A stretch of 64,000 nucleotides of DNA, taken from positions 62,001 to 126,000 of the forward strand of contig JAJHZJ010000336.1 in the NCBI GenBank assembly GCA_023548195.1, in the 5' to 3' direction. The notes below the pieces were generated by a model. That model saw nothing but the letters and a program-made list of their open reading frames with translations, made no database searches and was not told the DNA's origin. Shown here piece after piece: positions 11,170 through 23,639 of the stretch. The translations under genes and the position numbers were made by a program. Positions within the stretch are counted from its first letter, which is position 1, and every line of letters starts with the position of its first letter. This DNA comes from Bettongia penicillata ogilbyi (taxonomy: Eukaryota > Chordata > Mammalia > Diprotodontia > Potoroidae).

Positions 11170-12906
11170 TCTCTTCCTAGCTACTAAGGTTTATTGGGAA
11201 ACTATAAGTATATTAAATGCACATCTAGAAAAGGAAGAAGCGAACACAAAGAGCCATCATGGCTCCATCAAGAATAGGTCATGCTGGACTAAGGTTGTTT
11301 CCATTTTTGACAGGGTTACTAAACTTGTAGAGTTGGCCTAGATTTTTGTAAAACATTAGCTAAATGACATTATGCGATTCTTCTATTTAAAAAAAGGGAG
11401 AGATGTAGACTAAGTTATAATTGAATTAAATGGATTCAAAATTAGTCCAATGGCCAGACTCAAAGAGTGCCTAGTATCAGTTTGGCAGGAATTCTCTAGG
11501 GGCATACCCCAAGGGTCTTTGCTTGGCCTTGTGATCATTAACATTTTATCAATGACTTGGACAAAAGAATAGATGACATTTGTATCCAACTAAAGTTGGG
11601 AGGGACATCTAATACAATGTATGACAGTCAGGTTCCTTGGAAGGAAAGCCATGGCAAATCTGGAGAGCATCCTAAAAAGCAGACATATCACCTTGCTCAC
11701 AAAGTCTGTATGATCATAGCTATGGTTCTTCAAGTAGTAATGTATGTTTGAAAGTTGGACTATAAGGAAAGCTGAGCACTGCAGAATTGATATTTTGAAT
11801 TGTGCTGCTGGAGAAGGCTTTTGAAAGGCCTTTGGACAGGAAGGAGATCAAATCAGTCAATATTTAAAGAAATTAATTCAGTCTTTTCATTAGCAGGTCA
11901 AATATTGAAACTGAAGCTAGTATTTCTACCACATAAAGACAAGACAGGACTCAATGGAAAAGACCCTGATGTTGGGAAAGATTGAAGGGAAAAGGAAAAG
12001 GGGATGGCAGAGGATGAAACAAATGACTATGTCATGAAACAATGAAAATGAACTTGGACAGACTTCCAGAAATAGTGGTGTGTAAAAGGGGAAGTTGTGC
12101 TATGGTCCATGGAGTCACAAAGAGTTGGACACAATTGAATAACAACTACCGGTTCCCAAAAGATTTTGATAGGCTGGGAGATTGGACTGAATCTAATGAG
12201 ATAAAATTTAATGAGAATACAGGTAGTCATACTTCATTTTAAAATTTTTACTTCATACCAACAAGATGGAGAAGGCATGGTTAGGCAGCACTCTGTCTGA
12301 AGAAAGATTAGTGAGCTACAAACTTATATGAGTCAATAGTAAAATATGGTGGCTGGCAAACTTGAGCTTGTGTTAGGAGAGATCCAGCTGCCAGAAGCAA
12401 GAAAGTTACTCTCTGTGTAATCCATCTGATTAGAACCCATCTAAAACTTACTCTTAGTTATGGACATGGATAGGATAGTTATGTATAGGACATGGATAAA
12501 CTGAAGAGTGTGCAGAATGGTAAAGGGACTTTTAACCCATGTCATATGAGGTATGATATATATGTCATATGATTAGCCTCATAGAAAAGATAGAGCAGGT
12601 ATGATTTTGCAAATACCTAAAAGGCTTTCACTTGGAAAAAGGATTAGACTCATTCCACTTGGCCCAAGAAAACAGAACTGGGAGGAAGGAATGGTAGTTT
12701 CAAGGAGATACATTTGGGCTCGTGGTAAGCAAAACTTTCTGATAAGTAGATCTGTCTCAAAGTGGGATGGGATGCCTCAGGAAGTTAAGGGTTCTCCTCA
12801 TTGGAAGGTTTCAAGCTGCATAAACCAGTTGTCGGGCATGTTGTAGTGGGGATTGAACTAGGTTCGACTGAGATCCCTTCTAATTCTACAGTTCTATAAT
12901 TCTGGA
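11170..12906 (+). mobile_element. L3/CR1-clade LINE, interrupted by RTE
   Basis: Degenerate LINE of the CR1/L3 type. A reverse-transcriptase-region remnant near 11255-11340 (KNRSCWTKVVSIFDRVTKL) is followed by a piece reading like NDLDKRIDDI near 11550. An RTE LINE tail at 11619-12146 splits it. It resumes at TCCCAAAAGATTTTGATAGG and ends with the typical 3' unit: CTCATTGGAAGGTTTCAAGC, then CCCTTCTAATTCTACAGTTC. Confidence 0.8.
11619..12146 (+). mobile_element. RTE (Bov-B-like) LINE 3' end nested in L3/CR1
   Basis: Reads like the end of RTE/Bov-B ORF2 and its tail: CTTGGAAGGAAAGCCATGG, AAAGCTGAGCACTGCAGAAT, GAAAAGACCCTGATGTTGGG and finally GTCACAAAGAGTTGGACACA. The same tail is borrowed by Mar-1 SINEs. 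Ends are approximate and no target duplication is clear. Confidence 0.8.
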
Positions 12907-13706
12907 AGGGGAGATTGGAAGATCTACAATTACACCCCCCAAAAAGGACAAAAACGTGATAGAATATTGGTATTTCAATATTGACAATGCAGTCAAATTT
13001 CAACTGTCCACATTGACAAAGGAAAGGATAATCCAAAACACATTTACAATAACTTTGAAATACAACCAGAGAAACTGAAGCACATCGCCACAAACTTAAA
13101 CATATGTATTCCTAGCTTTTTGCCTGATTATGTGACATCCCAGCTAAACACCAACTCTGGCTGTCTAGGACTCAGCATGGATTGGGAAAGAGGCTGTAGA
13201 TTAACCACAGACTGCATGCGTGAAAACTGATTGTTAAAAGATTTTTTAAATTCAAATTCAATGACTTTCCTTTCAAGAGCTCAGAGCAATTTCACAAAGA
13301 CAATCTAATGCTTCCATCCTCAGAATATCCCATCTTTATGTTGGCAAATTAAGGCCTAGAAAGGTTAAGCAAATTCCATAATGTTCATATTCAATGTTGA
13401 AGTAGGGGCCTCGAGTGATGACTTACTTCAAAGATGGCATATTTCCCACAAAGATGAGCTACCTCTGCAGGAAAATCTAACCAGTTAGTATCTGTGTCAC
13501 CAAGGGGCCATCAAGGAAAATTAAAGGTCTCTGACTGCATGTAGATTCTAAAAAGTAAAAACAAAGGACCTAAACATAGAAAGTCAGGCAACCAAAATAA
13601 ATTCTGCCCTAGATTATCACCATGGGACAAAATATCCAACAGCTTAAAAAGACAGCCTCATAAAAACTGTTTTGTTTTGTTTTTTTAAGACAAAGAGGCA
13701 ACTCAC

Positions 13707-13796
13707 TTTTGGCAGGGAATACTTGGGCAGTTTGATCTGGGCAAAGGGCTCTCTTCTGTAGGACACGTAGTAGCTAGCTCTTCCACCTGATGTCAC
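13707..13796 (-). CDS. SORCS3: SORCS3 internal exon (VPS10 domain), second of three
   Basis: This 90-bp exon on the minus strand has exactly 30 codons and is phase 0 at both ends. It is too short to stand out as an open frame and was found by matching the expected peptide between the flanking exons. The acceptor is TGTCCTCTAG with a pyrimidine tract, and the donor is GTGAGT. The peptide starts VTSGGRASYYVSYRRE and ends IKLPKYSLPK. It continues the VPS10 beta-propeller of the 40-kb exon and runs straight into the exon at 953-1132. The RASYYVSYRRE stretch again favours SORCS3 over SORCS1 from memory. There is no stop or frameshift. An old repeat begins immediately upstream of the acceptor on the genomic plus side. 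Confidence 0.9.
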
Positions 13797-13799
13797 CTA

Positions 13800-13975
13800 G
13801 AGGACAAAGCAAGATAAGATATTCAATAAAGTATCCAATATTATGTGCTTACTGCTTCTTGGGCACCATGTTAGGTGTGAAAGAATATAAAAATACAAAT
13901 GAAATGATCGCTGCCTTCAGAGAACTCAGAGAATTCCACTGGGGGAAAGAACATGTCCATCTGCAAGTATAGATA
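13800..13975 (+). mobile_element. Copy of the same old repeat family, next to a SORCS3 exon
   Basis: GGGCACCATGTTAGGTGTGA, TGATCGCTGCCTTCAGAGAA, CCACTGGGGGAAAGAACATG. It starts a few bases from the acceptor of the middle exon. Confidence 0.5.
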
Positions 13976-13984
13976 AAATACATC

Positions 13985-15830
13985 CAGAATCACAGAGTCT
14001 GAGAACAGGAAAAGACCATTTAGTCTAAACCATGAATATATGGAACCTCCAGTAGAGTAATATATCCAACAAATGATCATCTGGTCTCTGCAAGAAGACC
14101 TCCAAGGAGAGGGAACTGACTATATGGCCCATCCCACTTTTGGACAGTTCTAATTTTTAGGAATGCTTTCCTGAGGTCAAGATTAAATTTGCCGCTTTGG
14201 ACCTTCCACTCATTGTTCTTGGATGGACAGATTTGTTCTGTGACAAGAACAGATCTTGTCTCTCCTATACATCACATCTCTTCAAATACTTGCAGACAAC
14301 TGTCATTCTCCTTCCCCTTCTCTGCTAGTCTGTCTTCTTGGGGCGAAACATCCCTAATTCTTTACACTAGCTCATATATGACAAAGTATAAAGGTCCCCC
14401 AGCTATCCTAATTAATTACTTTGAACACCCTCTAGTTAACTAGTAATGAGAACTGAACCCAATGTTCTACAGTTAGTTACCCTTCCACATCAGAACTTCC
14501 CCTCTCACAGTTTTAATATATCCCAGATTGATATAAGAAATGAAATGGGAATGTTGAAGGAGTTTTGTAGAAGCCATGAATGACATGCAAAGGGCAGTAG
14601 ATGGCACAGAAAAAAAAGTTTAGAAACTCATAAATATATATGTATAGTATTGTATGATATCAATACATTTTGTCTTTTAATACCATAATAATTTAGACTT
14701 CTTTACTGGTACAAAGTGAGGGTCAAAAATTTTATGTGAATTTTCCAGATCATGGGGGTGCCACATGTAACCCCTATGATGTGGAAGAGATAAATACGAA
14801 TGATAACTTACTAGAGCATAGCATGGTGTGACTCAGACCTTCCTATTCCTGGAAGTTTTGCTTTCTTAACACAGCCCAAGATGACATTAGATAATTTTGA
14901 CTATCACATCATACTTTTGATACATATTGAGCTTGCAGTCCACTAAAATCCTCAGATCGTTTCCAAGATAAATTGCAACCAAGCCATACCTTCCCCATAT
15001 TATATTTAAAAACTTCATTTTTTGCATCAAGACTCTACATTTATTGCTATTTAATTTTACATTGTTAGATTTAGTTCAGTGCCCTAAGCCTGGCAAGATC
15101 TTTTTTGATCTTGATTCTTTTGTCCAGTGTGTTAGCTACCCTTACTAGCTTTGTATTGACTGTACATTTCACAAGTATGCCATCTATGCCCCATCTAACT
15201 CATTGATAAAAATGTGAAATAACCCAGTTCCAAGCACAAAGCCCAGGGTATCCCTAGGAGTTCTGTCACATTGACATTGAGCCTCTAACATCACTTCAAA
15301 TATGACCCTCCAACGAGTTCTCAAATCAGTCTAATTATAGCCTCACTTAATCCACAGCTCCTCATCTATTCCACAAGAAGAGTGTGATATACTTTATCAG
15401 ATGCTTTGCTAATATCTAGGTAAACTATATCCAGAAAATTTTCTTTATCTACTAGTTTCGTAATCCAGTTAATAAAGGACATGAGATTAACCCAGGGTGG
15501 CTCACTCTTGATGAATCCACACCAGTTCTTTACCACTCACTGCTTCCTTTACTATATCTACCTTCCTTTCCTTACCTTCCATCTCTTTAATGATCCATTA
15601 TAGATAGGAATGGAAGTAAAACTCAGCTATAGTTTGCAGACTCTGTTCTATTCCCCTTTTAGAAAATAGGGTCAGTTGTTCCTCTCCAATTTGCAATCTC
15701 TCTTCCACAATCCAAAGTCTTTCAAATATTATTGGCAGATGCTCTGTAATCACATTTGTCATTTCTTTCAGTAACAGAAGATATAGCTCATCTGGGCCAG
15801 GATAACTAGGCACTTACTATTTTGTTTCTT
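13985..15830 (-). mobile_element. L3/CR1-clade LINE, minus strand
   Basis: About 1.8 kb of degenerate CR1/L3 sequence in reverse orientation. Signatures on the plus strand are GACCTCCAAGGAGAGGGAA, TGCTTTCCTGAGGTCAAGAT, AACCCAATGTTCTACAG, ATGCCATCTATGCCCC, TAATATCTAGGTAAACTATA and CATCTGGGCCAGGATAACTA. It covers parts of the coding region and the 3' region, with a less recognisable gap near 14500-14800. It lies just upstream of the middle SORCS3 exon in gene order. Confidence 0.75.
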
Positions 15831-15935
15831 GGGTATCATCTCCCTCTAATTGTTGGGTCACTTCCAGCGAAAACAAGCACACTCAGAACTGAGCTGCTCT
15901 GCTTTCTCTCTTTTGTCAATTCAAGACATCTTTTC

Positions 15936-16030
15936 GTAGAATAAAAGAGCTGTAAGGGAACTTAGAAACCACCTAGTCTAATTCCTTCCTTTTACACATA
16001 TGTAAGATGGGACCTGGAAGTTAAGTGGCA
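15936..16030 (-). mobile_element. MIR-type SINE fragment, minus strand
   Basis: GAAACCACCTAGTCTAATTC, TAAGATGGGACCTGGAAGTT. Confidence 0.55.
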
Positions 16031-16059
16031 GTTTAAGATGCTCTTGGCAAAGATGCTCT

Positions 16060-18400
16060 TTTTTCTCCTCTATCCTCGATTCTTGAAACCTCTCACAGTT
16101 ATGAAGGGTTGTAACTCCTCATAATCAACCAGGTGTAGGATTGGGACTTCATTTTGGGAAATAGGTTTTGTTGGCTCTTTGAGTACATCATCAAGACATT
16201 CAGAGGAAGGACATCTGCACGCTGGCCTACATACAGCCCCTCTCATTCTCTGGTCTTTGAAATGTGTGTTACCCTTTTGATTGAGGGGCCACACTGTTGT
16301 TAGAAGAAGCAAATCCTTGTAAATGATATTATTTATATGTTCTGGCAATTCTAAGCAGACTCTCTGAGGGTACTAATTACTCTGAACTTAAATTACTCTG
16401 ATTTGTGCAAAATGAGTCTATTTGCTATTTTCAGATGAAAGCATAAGCAATTATTTACAAAAAATAAAAAGGCAGTTCTGTGATGAAATTGTCTGCTCAA
16501 TTATGGGAAGATATCCAACAGTGTTAAAGGAGAATCATTATTCCATCTATGGTGTAGACCCATCGATCAGTCTCATCTTTATTGAACTTCTTCTATGTGC
16601 TCCACACGATGGGACATACAAAGATTTATGAGATATGCTCCCTTATTATGCCATAGTTTGTACTGCCCTTATTTGAGGATGTTTATTATCTCCCTTAAAA
16701 AACTCTGAGTGCCTCAAAAGAGAGAATATGCATTATTTATTTTATATCATCAACAGTACTGAGTATGGCAGATATTTAATAAATGTTTGTTGAATTTGAA
16801 TTCCCTGTCGTTCATCCACATAAGAACCCAACAACAAAATGAGAAAAGTAACTGTTGATCACCATAAGTAAAGGCTGAGTCCTTTACTAAATGGACTTGC
16901 TCTGAACCAAATTTTGTCAGATAGGAGAGTCTGGCCCTCTCCTACCTACTGGCTGGAGGTGACAAACTTCAGAACCCAGTATCTGAAGGAATCAAAGAGG
17001 AGAGGTCTCTGCCAGTCTTAGTTGGAGTCACTGTTCTTGCTCAAAGGGCCCATTACCAATCCTGCTGAAAGGAGAATTATAGACCTCCAAGCTGAAGAAA
17101 GTGCAGTTAACACATAGTGGTAGTGAAGGTTGCAGCTGCCCAAAAGGGAGCCAGTCCAGGTAGTATAGCAGACTGATCCAGCCAGCAGACACATCACGAC
17201 CTATGGAAAGCCAGTGACCAAGTAGTCAGCTTGACCTGCTTTGTAACAGTAGCCCAGTGGTGAAGCAACTTGATATTTCACCCAATGAAGAACCAGATCT
17301 AAAGTCAAGTATCATGCTTGACCTACCCTAATTGAGGATTTATCTGTTGAGCTGAGACATCATGTACTAGAAAGAGTCAGTTTAGCTGAGTAGCTGTGGA
17401 AAAAACTTATCCATCACTGATGCCACACTCTGCAGTGAACTTCATGAGAAACCTCTAGAGAAAGAAAGGACATTGAAGTTCCGTGGTACTTCATGTGTAC
17501 TCCTGTACTCATGTGTACATGTGTACTCCTTACATATGTGTGTCCCCACCACTGTACTGAAAGTTTATGCCCATTCTTTCCTTCATGGACTCTCTATATA
17601 TTTGTGAGGGAGGAATTCCCAGATTTATAGGACAATATTTTATAATTATTGCTCTTATTATGACATTTCTGTAAATACCTTTTCTAAAAAGATAATTGAG
17701 TTGACTGGCTGATTGTTAAGGGAAAGAACATTGGAGACTCACATATCATGATATTAGGAGGATAACAGCCAATAGGGTTGCCCCCATAACTTTCAGAGTG
17801 GTAGCAGCCAGTCTCTGGCTACTATCTGTCCTGTATCAGTGTGGTTTGGGAAAGGAAACCCAGAGGGGTTGTTTAACATTATTTTTTTTTCACTTGTGGT
17901 AAAAACAATTTAGAGAGGGATGGACAGAGGAAAGCCCAAATGAAGGTGAAGTCTCTGGGAACAGAAGTGATCTTTTCCCCAGCGTATCGGGCTTCTTCCC
18001 AATAGAGATCATTGTAAAGGAAGGGAGGCTTTTTGATGGGGCATAAATATGATAGGACCCTGGGGATAGTAGACATAAAATAGGTGAGGGTATGAGGATG
18101 CAACTGAAGGCCCAGTGAAAGAGATGTGGGGGCAGTTTTCTCTGGACTCCCCTCTCCTCAAGGAGAAGCATGCCCTCTCCAGGGAAATAGCCTCTGGAAA
18201 TAAGGACCTTGAGTCAAATCCCTGTCTGCTGTCCTGCCCTAGTTAAGGTTCTGAATATATACTAAGTTCCAGTAAGCAGTACAGAGAGAGCATGTCCTTA
18301 GGAGTTCAGGGGAAGGAGAGGACAGATGCTGAGACGCTTCAACATCAGCTTTGCTTCTTTAGCTCCTTTGGGTTTTTCTAATGCTTATGTGGATACCCTT
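16060..18400. other. SORCS3 intron, mostly unassigned
   Basis: A minus-strand 92-codon frame (16070-16348) is not recognised. A repeat-like piece is at 16565-16625 and an L2 tail at 16655-16800. From 16900 to 17870 there is moderately GC-rich sequence that could be an old LTR or DNA transposon; I cannot classify it. Confidence 0.35.
16655..16800 (+). mobile_element. L2 3' end fragment
   Basis: Ends with GGCAGATATTTAATAAATGT and TTGTTGAATTTG. Confidence 0.65.
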
Positions 18401-18409
18401 CAATTGGCA

Positions 18410-18585
18410 CTTAACAAAAATGGCCTTGTATTGTTAATTATATTTTCATGTGTATCTCCTATTTTCCCATTTCTATAGGCAGCTCTGGGAGACCAAGGGC
18501 CACATTTCTTACATCTCTCTCTCCCCTAGTAAACCCATCTCAAGGAAGAGAAAAATAAATCGCTCAATAAATATTGGTTGATTTA
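18410..18585 (+). mobile_element. L2 3' end fragment
   Basis: GGAGACCAAGGGCCACATTT and GCTCAATAAATATTGGTTGA. Confidence 0.55.
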
Positions 18586-18599
18586 TAGTGTGACTTCAT

Positions 18600-20100
18600 A
18601 CGACTTTGACAAGTCTTGGGAGATGTCTATGATTTTTGAGCTTTATAATCCTAGAGGGTTGTGTCCAAGGTCAAGTTGGTTTTCGTTGAAATGTGGGCTG
18701 ATAATTCTCCTACCTACAGAATGCCCTCATTTCCTAAGTCATTATTTCTCCCAACTAAAATAAAAGCTCATTTGTAAGGGGGTCACCCCAGAGGGGGGAA
18801 ATGCTGAGGGAATTGGGAAAGTATTTATCCATGGATCTGAACCAACTCCCTGAGGGCAAAGAATTGAAACGTCCTCCAGACTTTCATGCCACAATTACTA
18901 AATCCACATTAAATACTCCAAATTCTTTCTCTCACAGGTATATATGACCATAGAATAGCAGTCCTACCACTCTCCAGAAATTTTGATTGAGTCCCCTTTA
19001 ACACATTTGTTAAATTTCCTAACCACCTGCCTTGATCCAAGGACATTGCAATTTATTTGCTGGAACAGAACTATCACCAAGATTTGAAGATAGAGTAACA
19101 AAGGCAGAAATCCAAGTTACTTACAAACTACAAAAAAAAAAAAAAGAAGAAGAAATAAGACATAAAAATAAGACAATGGAACTGTCCATTGCTATGAACT
19201 AAATTAGGATAAGGTCCTCAAAAGATTCCCAAGACACTTGTCATCTTTCTTTCCAAATGAAAAGATGAATTCTTAAGAAAAAGGGAGAAGAGACCTACTC
19301 TAGGGATGGAGCCTCTCTCTCTTCATTTGCTGCAGAGTCCCAGGAATGTGGTCCAGCCTTGCAGATGGCCACTCGGCAGTCTATTGTCCTAACACAGAGG
19401 GAAATTAATATTCACAGGAGAAGATAACATGTCACATTCATGGGAAACAGCAGAACAACAATAGCCAAAAGGCTGATTGCATTTAAACACTAGCTCTGGT
19501 CCCCATCAAATCTCCCTCTTATTCCTGGAAGGAGGCCAGATTTCCACACTATGCCTGAAACTGGCTCCTGTCCATTGTGCCTGCCAGGAAGATAGAAAGT
19601 TTAATATCTCTGTGGAAAGAAGTTTAATATCCCTATCAGAAAGGGCTCAGTACTTCTTACCATGAGAAACAGTACTAGAAAACCATCCCCTCAGGGTTGC
19701 CTCTCAAACAAAGAGGAAAGGAATAGTCTAGCTTCCTTCTGGAGACTCCACCAGTGAAAGTGAGTTGGGTGAATCCCAGGGGGCACTAAATAGTTAATAA
19801 TCCTTATCAGCTTCCATCATCATTACATTCCAATTCACTAAGCCTCCTCCTGGCTTCTAAGGAAAACAGTGTCAATAATACATCCTGAAACAGGAGAGAA
19901 TGGTGCTTGGTTCACTGAATGTGAAGACAAGAGGCTGGAAAATGAAAGCATAAGAATTCAAGGACCTTCTATAGTTACCAAGATCTGGCTAGCACCCAGC
20001 CACTCCTATGGCAGTCACAGCATTTTTCTCCTGAAATTAACCACCATTACAAAAGTATGCCAAAGCATTTACTGCATCTTTGGTGTTATTGTGCATATCT
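18600..20100. other. SORCS3 intron, unassigned
   Basis: Holds an A-rich tract at 19130-19155. No gene or named repeat seen. Confidence 0.35.
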
Positions 20101-20119
20101 GGCAACTGCATTAGGAAGG

Positions 20120-20450
20120 AATAAAGTTTAGAGACTGCTAATCTATTTTGATGAACTTTTCCTTCCCCTAGAAGCAAACTCACTGCCACTGTAAATCCCA
20201 AAGATTATTACTACTTTTCCTTGCAGTGACACCTTTTATTTCATGTTAGATGAATGCCATCCAATTATTTGCTCTAGGCTCATCCATCATGCTCAACACA
20301 GAATTAGCTGGGTCTTTTCCTTTGCTAATGACTGGCTCGTTAATCTGATGTTCTGGACTTCCATTTTACAGGTTTAATTGGGCTCCTGGCCAGTGATGTA
20401 TTCATCATCAAACACATCTGTCTCTTATGACTACTTTCCTTTCTTGCTGT
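20120..20450. other. Candidate conserved non-coding element
   Basis: Repeat-free by eye. Includes CCATCCAATTATTTGC, TTTGCTAATGACTGGCTCGT and TTAATCTGATGTTCTGG (TAAT-type cores). Texture-based suggestion only. Confidence 0.3.
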
Positions 20451-20799
20451 TTCTAAATACAACGTGACATATTCTTTGCCCCCTCTCCTTCTTACTCTGT
20501 CCTAGAGTTGTTTATAGAGAACTGGTAGAATCACTTCCCCAAAGTAGAATTTAAGGTTGTGGAGTCATTTCATTTGAGGATATAAACATCCCAATCTGTG
20601 ATTTGGAAACTGAGCCCACCAGAACCATCCTTTAGAGAAAATAACAAATTACATTTAGTGTAGCATGCACTCATTAAACATCTACCATAAATGCACGTTC
20701 TGAACTATGCATAAGGGAGACAAGACAGAAAAAACAATTTTTGACACAAAGAGCTTATATTCTGGTGAAAAGACATAATATGTCTTAACTATCATACAT

Positions 20800-22180
20800 A
20801 TGAAGCAGGGCAGGGCAAAGTGATTTGGAATATTTGAGGATGGAAAGAGACCATCACCTACTAGGATAACAAGGCAAGGTTTGAAAACTAAAGGGCTAAC
20901 TCTAACTTCTGAGTTTTTCTTGAGTCAAGATGAGTTTCAAACTAAATCTGGGAATTCTATAATGTTACCTTTTCAACCTCTCAATCTCAAGCTTTGTTTT
21001 TTCTCCATTTTGGGAAAATAGAATCTATTCCTGCTAACTTCATGATTCCCAGATAAGACAATTCCTGGCTCCCACTTTATCACCCTATTACAAGGGGAGG
21101 TATATTTCTGTCTTCAAGGCCTGATATTCAAGGCTACATTCCTGAGAAGATGATATTGGGCGGCTGGTGAAGTGGATACTTGTCCATGAAGAAATGGAAT
21201 GAGGATAGACTCATTTCACACATGATCTGTCTTTTTCATAGGAAAAAGAGTCTAAAGCCTTATAGGAGCATGCTCCAAGTGAATGGTTGTGTCCAGTGGA
21301 TTGTGAATAATTTCTCCAAGCAGAATGAAATGACCTTTTTGCCAGTATGCAGAAATGACTTCTCACACAATCTCTGTATTGTTTTCCCTCTTTCATCGAA
21401 ATGGAAGGGAATGGCAATGCTATTATGTTACACAATTAATTTTTCCAATTTCTTTGTTCATTAATCCTGTTCATATTATTTAGAATGAAATCTGAAGGCC
21501 TTAGGTTGCTCCCTCCCTCCACTTTTCCCCCACCTACACAATTTCTTCTATATCTCATTTCTCCTTTAAAGAACAATGAGCTAGTGTCCCAGTCAGCTGG
21601 ACCAGGTCACAGAGGTCCAAAAACTGCAAACAGGTCCCAAGTACAATGGTAAATTACCACCAGAATGAAGTTTGCCACCAAGGTAGCCCTTGGAACAACC
21701 AATGATAACTTTGATCATTGTCTCCTTTTATTGGCTTAAGATATAATATTGGATGCCCCAAAAGATCTTATTGCATCACATCTTATCAAAGAGTACTATT
21801 TCCATCTGGACTGTGAGTGATTTAAAATATATTTGATAAATGGACACAAGCTGATTTGATATCATGTAAGTTATCTGACATTGACATAATGTACAATCTT
21901 ACCTGCCCATGTCTTTGAAAAAAACAATCTCTGTATTGTTGGATATTTATCTGAGCCTCTAGTGTAAGAGATTTTGCTTATAAAATGCTTTATTTTGCTC
22001 TAGTCCATCAACCCCTAAGTTACTCCACTATAGGACTGAGAAGTTATAGAGATATTGGATTCATCTGTCAGTGAGGAAAAACACATACACACGTATTGTC
22101 TTAGCAAAGATTATCTCTACCCACACTCATGTCTGCCCTGAGGATACCCGTAGACTTTAACAACTGCCTGGTGGAAACAC
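20800..22180. other. SORCS3 intron, unassigned
   Basis: Single-copy looking sequence; no gene seen. The open frames at 21180-21464 and opposite are not recognised. Confidence 0.35.
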
Positions 22181-22189
22181 TGGTCTGAT

Positions 22190-22385
22190 AGTGGATCATA
22201 GCATAATAGATATAGAACCAGAAAAGCCCTCAGAAGTTATTGAGTCCTTTTCCTTCTTTTACAGATAAAAAAAGAGTCCTAGAAAAGTTAAGTGAATGAC
22301 CCAAGATCATACAGGTAGTAAATAGTGAAAACAGGATTTGAACCCAGGTCTTTTGACCTCAAAATCTTTGTTTTTTCTTTGCACC
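22190..22385 (-). mobile_element. MIR-type SINE, minus strand
   Basis: AGAAAAGTTAAGTGAATGAC, GGATTTGAACCCAGGTCTTT. Confidence 0.7.
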
Positions 22386-22439
22386 CATGACAAAGCAGAG
22401 TACGACTGAAAGAGTGAAAAATATGACCTCAAAGTGAAA

Positions 22440-22639
22440 AATATTCTCAGTCCCAGCTCTGCTAAAAAAAAAAAAAACCAAAACTAAACAGCAACAAAAA
22501 CTAGCCATCTGACCAGGGATAAGTCATTTTACTTCCTTGGGCTGAATAACCTTATTTGCAAATGGAGGATAATAAAGAGAAGTAGTATAATCGGAGGATT
22601 TTGAATTTGAAGTTAAGAAGACCTGGATTTGAAAACTGA

Positions 22640-22681
<42 letters not shown>

Positions 22682-22870
22682 TTCTGTAACACGGGAAGCT
22701 CACTTCACTTTTCTAGGGCTCATTTCTTTATCTGTACAATGAGGGGACTGGAGCTGATGACCTCTCAATATTCCATCCTCTGAGCAGTCTACCTGGCAAA
22801 AATATGATGGGAATCAAATGGGACCATGGATAGGAAAATGCTTTACAAATTCTGAAACACAAATATATTA
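22440..22870 (+). mobile_element. Two adjacent MIR-type SINEs with a CA repeat
   Basis: The first copy has CCAGGGATAAGTCATTTTAC near 22515. The second has AAGACCTGGATTTGAAAACT near 22620 and TCTGTACAATGAGGGGACTG near 22730. A (CA)18 run at 22642-22678 expanded within the second. Confidence 0.6.
22642..22678 (+). repeat. (CA)18 microsatellite
   Basis: Perfect dinucleotide run within a MIR-type SINE. Confidence 0.98.
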
Positions 22871-22994
22871 TTAGTTAAGTCCATAGCGATTATGGTCTTC
22901 TATATACCAGATATTGTGTTAATGTGTTTGTGACATAGCTCTAATATTTTCAAAAGTCCAAATATAGCCAGCAATAGTGATGTGACTAAATTAA

Positions 22995-23543
22995 ATGCCC
23001 CAGCTCTCCTTAGCATGTCATTTGCATTGCAGTTATGTGCAGACCATGGGGCAGAAAGTGTACCTGCAAAACAAAAGACTAAGAGTCACCAGAGTTGAGT
23101 TGAACAGCAACTTCCCCAAAAACTCTAGGGAAAAAATTAATTTCATTGATATTTTAAGACATTTGCAAAAACCCAGAACGGGCAGGGCAAGTAAAATAGC
23201 TGATTTCCCAAAGAAACAAGAACACTGGAATCTGAAACTTCAGATGGACACAGAGAAATGTGGACTTCTGGGAATTCACGACAACTTGAACTGGAAGCAT
23301 CTAGTCTTCACAAAGGAATCCCTGGAGAGTCCCTATCCATTCTCCTCCAGGACAACACTTTCTAAAGTTTGTGATCAAACTAAGAAAATCATCAATATCT
23401 GTGAAATTCCCAAATCCATTTTTCTGACAGATCCCAATCACCACATTCATTTCATCCTTCTTAGTTGTACTGCTAAAAATTCAATTGAAGAAACGTCTAA
23501 TCACTATTCATATATATGCAGGGCCCAGTGCAATGTACCGTAA
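22995..23543 (+). other. Uncharacterised 182-codon open frame
   Basis: The longest open frame in the window, antisense to SORCS3. It starts MPQLSLACHLHCSYVQTMGQ and ends RAQCNVP. I see no known domain, signal peptide, membrane segment or repeat. It has nine or so cysteines without spacing I recognise. There is no visible promoter and no exon partner. It may be a chance frame or part of an unrecognised old repeat or retrocopy. Confidence 0.15.
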
Positions 23544-23639
23544 AAGACATGAAGATTAATAAGAAATATTCCTTAGGGAGCATACATCTGATGAAGAGAA
23601 ATAAAGGTAGCAGCACAAACAACCGTCATATAAGGCAGA

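Noticed and set aside
11557..11751. 64-codon frame as a gene
   Set aside because: It spans the junction between L3/CR1 and the RTE insertion.
16070..16348. A 92-codon minus-strand frame that might be an upstream exon or retrocopy
   Set aside because: No match to SORCS or to any protein I recognise, and no convincing splice pair; left unassigned.
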